This document shows positions 53,476 to 60,045 of a DNA stretch of 64,000 bases, piece by piece (the stretch's first letter is position 1; every line of letters begins with the position of its first letter). The notes beneath the pieces are model-generated. The model worked only from the letters and a program-made list of their open reading frames with translations, did no database searches and had not been told where the DNA came from. The stretch comes from Actinomyces sp. AC-20-1 (GTDB taxonomy: Bacteria > Actinomycetota > Actinomycetes > Actinomycetales > Actinomycetaceae): NCBI RefSeq assembly GCF_023369555.1, contig NZ_JACJVC010000009.1:26911-90910 (forward strand). The letters are read 5' to 3'. A program made the translations under genes and the position numbers.

Positions 53476-56194
53476 CGAGCTGCTCCTTCCTCGAGGCCTC
53501 CCAGTCGGCGAGGCGGACAATGGCCTCCAGCAGCGCGAGCCCGTAGACGCCGTACCTGGCGTTGAGGCGCCGGAAGTCCCGCGACCTGTCGCTCCACCGT
53601 GAGTCTCCCAGATCCTGATAGGGCTCCTGTCGGGCCTGTCCGGTCCCGGTGAGGACCGGACCGAGCCCTCGGAAGTACCCGTGGTGGGTAAGGACGAGGT
53701 GACGGACGAGCTCCGCGTCGTCGGCTCTGACAACTTCGGCTGTCAGCGCCTCGTCGAGGAGAGCGGCTGAGGCCGCCTCGTGCCTCCATCCTCTCGGGAC
53801 GCCGGCCAGCGCCAGCGACCGGCGATGAAGGCGATGGGGCAGCGCCGACTTCGCCAGTGGAGGGCCGCCATCCTCACCATCTAGGATGAGCCAGCCGTCA
53901 GGGCCCTCACGCATCCTCAGCGAGGCCTGGAAGAGCTCAGACGACCCCTTGCCGGCGTCATGCCACAGCCCCGCCATCCGGATGTCGGCAACAACGTCGC
54001 GGGGCAGGCCGAGGGCCCGTGCCCAGCGCTCGGCGAGAGCCGCCACGTCGGCACTGTGGGAGTCCAGGGTGACAGCACGCTCCGTGCTCTCAGCCGCAGG
54101 GGCCACGATCCGGAGCCTCAACCACGGATGCGCCGAGTCTCTGCCCAGGAGGTCCACGGCCAGCACACCGTCGACCTTCTCGCGGATACTCTCAGCAAGC
54201 TCGAGAAGGGAGTCCCCGACCTCCTCCTGCCTCACCGATCCGACCTCGGCCCGGAGATCGGTGAGGATCGTGGAGCGAGGCTCAGCAGCCTCCTCTTGGA
54301 GCGTCATGACAATCTGGGAGGTGGTCGCACCGGGGAGAACCACGCGGTCGGACAGGTCACGGCCGGCATCAGGGACACCAAGGGCAGCCCCCAGGCACGT
54401 GGGCTCGACAACGATCACCGCACCGGGGCTCACGGTGGCGAGATCTCCCACCTGCTCGACGATCCGCGGCTCACGTGCTCCGGTGGGGTCAAGCACGACC
54501 GCGGAGTCCGCCTCGAGGACCGGGCGGAGCACATCCTTGAGGTCGGCGAGGCGAACGGTCCATCCCTCAGCGCGGGCGTCCGGTGGCTCCTCGGCGAGAT
54601 CCTCGAGCAGCGCCTTGTCGGCCTTCTCCGCGATGAGCCCGATCTCTGTCCGCGCCACGACGACGACCTCACCACGCGGGTCCTCCAGCGCGCGGATCCA
54701 CGGCGTGACTGGCGGGTCGTTGCGGGATCCTGCCGTGCGGGTGTAAGCACCCAGCACAGTTGGGGGGATCGTTACCGGCTCCTGGGACCGCAGGCGCAGC
54801 TCGGCGGGGCCGCGACGCAGCCTCTCGACGACCTCACCGAGTGTGGTGGCGCCTCGCAGCTCCTCGAGAACAGCCCATGCTGTGGTGCCGTACACGGGGT
54901 CCTTGCCCTTGGTGGAGTGGACGATCCGCACGCTGCCGTCGCGCCGTGCCCCGATCCGGTTGACGCGCCCGAGGCGCTGGATCAACGCGCTCGCGTCGGC
55001 GGACTCCGTCACGAGGTGGGTGAAGTCCAGGTCAGCACCCACCTCAAGAGTCGAGGTCGCGACGACGACCACGGGATCGGCGTCCCACCGGTCCGAGGCC
55101 CCTGTGCGCAGCCCTGCGAGCCTGTCGACGACCTCGCGGCTGCGGGCCTCCGGCATACCTCCCATGAGGATCTCGATCCCGACCCCTGCGTCTGAGCACG
55201 GGCGCTCGAGCGCCTTGCGAACCTTCTTGGCCGTCACGACCCTCGTGCAGAAGACGACGACGCCGTCACCCCTGCCCAGGTTCTCAAGGAGGTCCACCAC
55301 GGGTGCGACAAGGGCAGGCACGGCGTCGCCGTCGACCTCAACCACCTCGACCGGGAGGATGTCGCGCGCGGTGCGCCGTCCCACTAGCGACGGGTCCTGG
55401 GCCTGCTCAAGGTGAGCGTCCCAGCACAGGACGTCGTCGACTGCCTCAACGGGTGTGGCCGTCATGGCCATGACGCGCAGGCTCGGGAGCACACCAGTGA
55501 GATCACCGAGCAGCACCGGTCCGGCGTTCTCGAGAGTGAGGAGTGTCCGCATCGTCTGCGGTGCGAGATGCGCCTCGTCGAGGACCCACCACGTGTCCGC
55601 GCCCGTGAGCCCGGCGTCAATGCTGCGTCGACGTGGGGAGAGCTGGTACCCGCGGAACAGGAGGCGTGAGCAGAGCATGTCGAGCGTCCCGACGACGATG
55701 GCCGGTACGGCAGGGTGTCGTGTGTGCTCCGTGAGCCCACTGGCACGGCCGGTGGTACGAGCACCGGGAGAGGCATCGTCGTCGACGACGCCTCCGCGGA
55801 TGCGGAGGACCTCGAGGACGGCGTCGTTCGGCTCGAGCTCCAGGTGACCACGGAGCACCGAGACCACGGCCAGGAGCGGGCCGTCAGCCGCGTCCACCAG
55901 GCGGTCCCGCACCAGGGTGGCCGCACGGTAGGTGTCGTCGACGACGACCCGCCGGTCGCTGACGAGGTGCAGACGCATGGGGACGTCCCGCACAGGTCCT
56001 GCGTCCGCGACATCGACAGCGAGGGCGTAGAACCACGCCACGACGACGGCGAGGGTCTTGCCCATCCCCGTTGGCACGTCGAGGGCGCCGGGCAGCTCGC
56101 CCCGAGACATTCGTCGTGCGAGCTCGACCTGGTAGGCCCTTGGACGGTAGCCCGTGAGGGCTGCGAAGAACTCCTCGAATGACGGAAGCGTCAC
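53468..56194 (-). CDS. cas3: Cas3 helicase with C-terminal HD nuclease (type I-G)
   Basis: This protein has 908 residues. An SF2 helicase comes first: Walker A in DVPTGMGKTLAVVVAWF near residue 45, the DEAH box in WVLDEAHLAPQTMRTL near 210, and motif VI in LIQRLGRVNRIGARRDG. The HD nuclease follows at the C-terminus (GLWHDAGKGSSELFQASLR near 755, GWRHEAASAALLDEAL). Helicase before HD is the order typical of type I-G/I-U Cas3. In types I-E and I-C the HD domain comes first. The GTG at 56194 follows GAGGAG. A TTG at 56218 would add eight residues. It is first in the five-gene cas operon and is preceded by the crRNA-like element and promoter. Confidence 0.93.
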   Translation of the reverse strand: MTLPSFEEFFAALTGYRPRAYQVELARRMSRGELPGALDVPTGMGKTLAVVVAWFYALAVDVADAGPVRDVPMRLHLVSDRRVVVDDTYRAATLVRDRLVDAADGPLLAVVSVLRGHLELEPNDAVLEVLRIRGGVVDDDASPGARTTGRASGLTEHTRHPAVPAIVVGTLDMLCSRLLFRGYQLSPRRRSIDAGLTGADTWWVLDEAHLAPQTMRTLLTLENAGPVLLGDLTGVLPSLRVMAMTATPVEAVDDVLCWDAHLEQAQDPSLVGRRTARDILPVEVVEVDGDAVPALVAPVVDLLENLGRGDGVVVFCTRVVTAKKVRKALERPCSDAGVGIEILMGGMPEARSREVVDRLAGLRTGASDRWDADPVVVVATSTLEVGADLDFTHLVTESADASALIQRLGRVNRIGARRDGSVRIVHSTKGKDPVYGTTAWAVLEELRGATTLGEVVERLRRGPAELRLRSQEPVTIPPTVLGAYTRTAGSRNDPPVTPWIRALEDPRGEVVVVARTEIGLIAEKADKALLEDLAEEPPDARAEGWTVRLADLKDVLRPVLEADSAVVLDPTGAREPRIVEQVGDLATVSPGAVIVVEPTCLGAALGVPDAGRDLSDRVVLPGATTSQIVMTLQEEAAEPRSTILTDLRAEVGSVRQEEVGDSLLELAESIREKVDGVLAVDLLGRDSAHPWLRLRIVAPAAESTERAVTLDSHSADVAALAERWARALGLPRDVVADIRMAGLWHDAGKGSSELFQASLRMREGPDGWLILDGEDGGPPLAKSALPHRLHRRSLALAGVPRGWRHEAASAALLDEALTAEVVRADDAELVRHLVLTHHGYFRGLGPVLTGTGQARQEPYQDLGDSRWSDRSRDFRRLNARYGVYGLALLEAIVRLADWEASRKEQLDD

Positions 56195-56225
56195 GGTCTC
56201 CTCGATCTCAACGTGCAAGAAGATT

Positions 56226-56326
56226 TATCATGAGTACAGTTTGACCCCCGATCACTCGGGGACGCACGAGGCGATCAACCCGGATGTCATGGGTACAACC
56301 TCGACCTCCACCTGCGCGGAGAACAC
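56226..56326 (-). ncRNA. crRNA-like leader: degenerate CRISPR repeat plus spacer-like sequence
   Basis: On the minus strand, 56326-56299 matches the CRISPR repeat at 19 of 28 positions. The last 13 bases are GTGGAGGTCGAGG, against GTGGAGGTTGAGG in the array, so the 3' stem and crRNA 5' handle are nearly intact. A spacer-like stretch beginning TTGTACCCATGACATCC follows. About 60 bp on, a second stem (CCCCGA-GTGA-TCGGGG, 56261-56246) is followed by GGTCAAAC and TGTACTCATGATA, which repeats the TGTACCCATGACA of the first unit at 11 of 13 positions. The predicted transcription start is the first base of the repeat. It could be a CreA/CreR-type regulatory RNA or a Cas6 landing site in the cas3 leader. 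Confidence 0.45.
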
Positions 56327-56332
56327 AGGAAA

Positions 56333-56361
56333 ATCGTAGATCATGGCGTGTCCCGTGTCAC
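56333..56361 (-). promoter_or_regulatory. Promoter of the cas operon and its crRNA-like leader
   Basis: On the minus strand GTGACA (56361-56356) and TACGAT (56338-56333) are 17 bp apart. Transcription would start near 56326, exactly where the repeat-like element begins and about 130 bp before the cas3 start. Confidence 0.6.
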
Positions 56362-56436
56362 CCCGTCACCGGTACGCCTGGGAACCCGACCGGACTGCGC
56401 CCATCGCCGCCCGTTTTCGCTCGGTATCCAGAGATC

Positions 56437-56505
56437 GAAGTGGACCATTGTGAGCATTTCAAGTGGACCAGAATGAGCGTTTCACGTGGATCGCAGTGAG
56501 CGTGG
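56437..56505. repeat. Three imperfect 23-bp tandem repeats
   Basis: Units start at 56437, 56460 and 56483, with consensus AAGTGGACCA-N3-TGAGCGTTT. The first two match at most positions and the third is more diverged (CACGTGGATCGCAGTGAGCG). Serial AAGTGGACCA-type repeats are a feature of IS21-family element ends, so this may be the scar of such an insertion. No transposase is present. It lies between the cas promoter and the ATPase gene. Confidence 0.65.
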
Positions 56506-56627
56506 CACCCGGCGTACCAGTCAGACCTCTGCCGCAGAAGACGCACCGAGCCCCGAGGCTGGGCACGGATCCACAAGGCGGTGCCCGTCAGATGACGGCA
56601 CACCCACCAGTCCCTAGCATCTCGGTC

Positions 56628-57914
56628 ATGGCACGAGAGTTCCCCCGGCTCCTCCAGCCCCGACTGCGCGAGCTGCTCACCGGTCTCGCCGCCATCAGCA
56701 TCGAGGGCGCCCGCGGAGTGGGGAAGACGTGGCTGGCACGACGGCACGGGGGAACCTTCATCCCCGTCGACGACCCGGACGAGCGCGCTCAGCTCTCGAT
56801 CCTGGGAGCCCACCTGGTGGAGCAGACCCACCCTCCCCTGGTGCTCGACGAGTGGCAGAGGATGCCCGAGCTCTGGGACCGGGTGCGACGCGCGGTCGAT
56901 CTTGACCCCGCACCCGGCCGGTTCATTCTCACGGGGTCCGCCTCACCGGCCCAGGCACCCGTCCACACAGGAGCCGGACGCATCGCCACCATGAGAATGC
57001 GTCCACTCAGCCTCACCGAGCGGGGCATCGAGACCCCCACGGTCAGCCTCGCGTCACTGCTCGTCGGCAACAGCAGCGAGACGGTCGGCGGTGCCACGCA
57101 CGTTGGCCTCGACCAGTACGTCGACGAGATCCTCCGCTCAGGATTTCCCGCCATCCGGGAGCTGCCACCCCTCGCCAGAGAGGCTCAGCTCGACTCCTAC
57201 CTCGAGCAGACGGCCCTGCACGACCTGGCGGACGGCACACCGCGCAGGGCGCGCGGCCTGCAGGACTGGATGCAGGCCTACGCCGCGGGCATCTCGACGT
57301 GTGCCACCTACGACGCGATCAACAGCCTCGCCGGGGGACGAGATGGAGGTCCACTGGCGTCCTCGACCGCACGCACGTACCGCGACATCCTTGAGGCGGT
57401 CTGGTTCCTGGATCCCCTGCCAGGATGGTCCCCGTCCGAGAACGAGTTCTCGAGGTTGACAGGGATGGACAAGCACCAGATGTGCGATCCCGCCCTGGCG
57501 GCCCGTCTCCTCGGCCTCGGCGCCGCCAGCCTCCTCGGCGTCGGCAGACCGAGCATGACCACACCTCGGGGAGTGCCCCGCAGGACGCGACTGCTCGGAC
57601 CCCTCTTCGAGTCGCTCGTGATCCAGAGCACGCAGGTCTATGCCGATCTGTGCGGAGCCCGCGTGCACCACCTGCGCACGAAAGGAGGACGGCAGGAGAT
57701 CGATATCGTCGTCGAGGGCGCTGACCGACGTGTCGTGGCCATCGAGGTCAAAGCCGGAGCAGCACCCCGGCCCGGGACCACCCGTCACCTCACGTGGCTG
57801 CGGGACCGGCTCGGCGACCGGCTCGCCGACGCGGTCGTCGTCACCTCAGGCAGGCGGGCGTACCGCGATGAGGACGGCATCGCCGTCGTCCCGGCCGCTC
57901 TGCTCGGCCCGTGA
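56628..57914 (+). CDS. AAA-type ATPase, DUF4143 family
   Basis: This protein has 428 residues. An N-terminal P-loop ATPase comes first (AISIEGARGVGKTWLARRHG, PLVLDEWQRMPELWDRVRRA, RFILTGSASP). A helical middle follows (QTALHDLADG, YAAGISTCATYDAI, SSTARTYRDILEAVWFLDPL). The C-terminal DUF4143/PD-(D/E)XK-like domain has LLGPLFESLVIQST, GGRQEIDIVVEG and VVAIEVKAG. This is the usual architecture of the large, functionally unknown DUF4143 ATPase group, often found in accessory regions. TAGCAT ends seven bases before the ATG at 56628, indicating a leaderless transcript. It is divergent from the cas operon. A defence role is possible but not shown. Confidence 0.88.
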   Translation: MAREFPRLLQPRLRELLTGLAAISIEGARGVGKTWLARRHGGTFIPVDDPDERAQLSILGAHLVEQTHPPLVLDEWQRMPELWDRVRRAVDLDPAPGRFILTGSASPAQAPVHTGAGRIATMRMRPLSLTERGIETPTVSLASLLVGNSSETVGGATHVGLDQYVDEILRSGFPAIRELPPLAREAQLDSYLEQTALHDLADGTPRRARGLQDWMQAYAAGISTCATYDAINSLAGGRDGGPLASSTARTYRDILEAVWFLDPLPGWSPSENEFSRLTGMDKHQMCDPALAARLLGLGAASLLGVGRPSMTTPRGVPRRTRLLGPLFESLVIQSTQVYADLCGARVHHLRTKGGRQEIDIVVEGADRRVVAIEVKAGAAPRPGTTRHLTWLRDRLGDRLADAVVVTSGRRAYRDEDGIAVVPAALLGP

Positions 57915-57930
57915 CGGAGAGCCCCAGCCC

Positions 57931-59466
57931 TCACTTGTCCCGCGCCGCCCACCAGGAGCGCAGGGCCTGGCGGGCCAGCTCCTCGCCCAGCGGGCCCTTC
58001 TCCATGCGCAGGTCCATGAGGAAGCGGTAGGCCTCGCCCACCACGGGCCCGGGCTCGAGCCCCAGCTCGGCCATGATCTGGCCGCCGTCCAGGTCCGGGC
58101 GGATCGCCGCCAGCTCCTCCTCGGCGGCGAGCTCGGCGATGCGCCGCTCGAGGTCGTCGTAGGCGGCGTCGAGCATCCGGGCCTTGCGCTTGTTGCGCGT
58201 CGTGACGTCGGCGCGGGTGAGCCGGTGCAGCCGCTCGAGCAGGGGGCCGGCGTCGGTGACGTAGCGGCGCACGGCGGAGTCGGACCAGCCGGCGTCGGCG
58301 TAGCCGTGGAAGCGCAGGTGCAGCTCCACCAGCCGGGACACGTCGCGCACGGTCTGCTTGTCGAAACGCAGGGCCGTCAGCCGCTTCCTCGTCATGCGCG
58401 CGCCCACGTGGTCGTGGCCGTGGAAGGTGACCGTCCCGCCCGGCAGGAAGCGGCGGGTGGCGGGCTTGCCGATGTCGTGGAGGATCGCCGCCAGCCGCAG
58501 CACGAGGTCGGGGGCGGGCACGGGCCCCTCGGGCCCGGTCTCCAGGTCCATGGCCTGGTCGAGGACGGTGAGCGTGTGCTCGTAGACGTCCTTGTGGCGC
58601 CGGTGCTCGTCGACGGTCTCCTGCAGGGCGGACAGCTCGGGCAGGACGACGTCGCACACGCCCGTGTGCACCAGCAGCTCGAGACCGCGCCGTGGCCAGG
58701 GCGAGACGAGCAGGCGCTCGAGCTCGGCGCGCACGCGCTCGGCCGAGACGATCTCGAGCCGGCCGGCCATCAGGCTCATGGCATCCATGACGTCGGGCTC
58801 GACGTCGAAGCCGAGCTGGGCGGCGAAGCGGGCGGCACGCATGATGCGCAGGGGGTCGTCGTCGAAGGACTGGACGGCGCTCACCGGGGTGCGCAGGACG
58901 CCAGCAGCCAGGTCGGCGAAGCCGCCGCAGGGGTCGACGAGCTCGAGCTCGGGCAGGCGCAGGGCCATGGCGTTGACGGTGAAGTCGCGCCGGGTGAGGT
59001 CCCCCTCGAGGGTGTCGCCGTAGGCGACGACGGGCTTGCGGCTGCCGACCTCGTACTCCTCGGTGCGGTAGGTGGTGACCTCGACGACGACGTCGCCCTT
59101 GCGGGCCCCGATGGTGCCGAACTCCTTGCCCACGTCCCAGCAGGCGTCGCCCCAGGCGGTGAGGATCGCCTCGGTCTGGTCGGGGCGGGCGGAGGTGGTG
59201 CAGTCCAGGTCGTGGGGGGCGACGCCGAGGAAGGCGTCGCGCACGGGCCCGCCGACGAGGGCGAGCTCGTGCCCGGCGCGCGCGAAGCGGTGGCCGAGGG
59301 CGGTGAGCGGGGCCGGCAGGTGGGCGAGCGCCTCGCGGGCGGTGGCGGTCAGGCCCGCGGCGTCCCGGCTGAGGTCGGTCGTCGGGCGGGCGGTGGCCCC
59401 CGGCGGGACCTGCCCGGCCCGGTGGCCGGGGGCGGGAGTGCTCGTCGTCGTCTTCGGGTCGCTCAT
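57931..59466 (-). CDS. cca: CCA-adding tRNA nucleotidyltransferase
   Basis: This 511-residue protein adds or repairs the 3' CCA of tRNA. After a 45-residue polar tail comes the nucleotidyltransferase head (LALVGGPVRDAFLGVAPHDL, with DLDCTTSARP). Then GDLTRRDFTVNAMALRLPEL and the FDDDPLRIMRAARFAAQLGF neck follow, and an HD domain with AAILHDIGKPATRRF near residue 300. The head, neck and HD order is that of actinobacterial CCA/PcnA proteins. It is divergent from the Nudix gene, the conserved arrangement near oriC in actinobacteria (cca, Nudix, DUF6049, murJ). Confidence 0.95.
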   Translation of the reverse strand: MSDPKTTTSTPAPGHRAGQVPPGATARPTTDLSRDAAGLTATAREALAHLPAPLTALGHRFARAGHELALVGGPVRDAFLGVAPHDLDCTTSARPDQTEAILTAWGDACWDVGKEFGTIGARKGDVVVEVTTYRTEEYEVGSRKPVVAYGDTLEGDLTRRDFTVNAMALRLPELELVDPCGGFADLAAGVLRTPVSAVQSFDDDPLRIMRAARFAAQLGFDVEPDVMDAMSLMAGRLEIVSAERVRAELERLLVSPWPRRGLELLVHTGVCDVVLPELSALQETVDEHRRHKDVYEHTLTVLDQAMDLETGPEGPVPAPDLVLRLAAILHDIGKPATRRFLPGGTVTFHGHDHVGARMTRKRLTALRFDKQTVRDVSRLVELHLRFHGYADAGWSDSAVRRYVTDAGPLLERLHRLTRADVTTRNKRKARMLDAAYDDLERRIAELAAEEELAAIRPDLDGGQIMAELGLEPGPVVGEAYRFLMDLRMEKGPLGEELARQALRSWWAARDK

Positions 59467-59535
59467 CTGGACAAGGGTGCCACGTGGACCGGGCGACGGC
59501 CGACCTACCTGGCTCGACCGCCTAGAGTGTCCTCT

Positions 59536-60045
59536 ATGCCCAGCCATCGCACTCGCGGACCCCACGTCGGCTCCCAGCCGAGCCGGGCGAGTGCGCGCCA
59601 CCTGCCTGTTGTCGATGAGACGAGCGCGGGCGGCCTGGTCATCGACGTGCAGGACGGCCGGGCGGTGACCGCCGTCATCGCGCGGCGCAACCGTGGGGGC
59701 CGCCTGGAGTGGTGCCTGCCCAAGGGCCACCTGGAGGGCGAGGAGACGGCCGAGCAGGCGGCGGTGCGCGAGATCGCGGAGGAGACGGGGATCACCGGCC
59801 GTGTGCTGCGCCACCTGGCGACCATCGACTACTGGTTCGCCGGTGACGACCACCGTGTCCACAAGGTCGTGCACCACTTCCTGCTGGAGGCGATCGGGGG
59901 CGAGCTGACGACGCGCAACGACCCGGACCACGAGGCGGAGGATGTCGCCTGGGTGGACCTGGACGAGGTCTCACGCCGCCTGGCCTACCCCAATGAGCGG
60001 CGCATCGTCGCCGCCGCCCGCGAGATCCTCGTCGGGGACGGGTGA
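59536..60045 (+). CDS. Nudix hydrolase
   Basis: This 169-residue protein has a complete Nudix box: GHLEGEETAEQAAVREIAEE followed by TGI, matching Gx5Ex7REUXEEXGU. LEWCLPKGHLEG and VHKVVHHFLLEA flank it. It is like mycobacterial MutT-type proteins next to cca, which hydrolyse nucleoside diphosphate derivatives. The substrate is not evident here. TAGAGT (59523-59528) ends seven bases before the ATG, so the mRNA is probably leaderless. Its stop overlaps the next gene (GTGA). Confidence 0.93.
   Translation: MPSHRTRGPHVGSQPSRASARHLPVVDETSAGGLVIDVQDGRAVTAVIARRNRGGRLEWCLPKGHLEGEETAEQAAVREIAEETGITGRVLRHLATIDYWFAGDDHRVHKVVHHFLLEAIGGELTTRNDPDHEAEDVAWVDLDEVSRRLAYPNERRIVAAAREILVGDG

Noticed and set aside
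56226..56326. Ordinary two-repeat CRISPR array upstream of cas3
   Set aside because: The second unit matches the repeat in stem position only (about 15 of 28) and the spacing is 59-60 bp instead of 61, so it is not a functional array of the same repeat.
56226..56361. Spacer-like sequence targeting the cas promoter itself
   Set aside because: The best shared block I find between the spacer-like segment and the promoter is CCATGA, six bases and not at the seed. This is too little to claim autorepression of this promoter.
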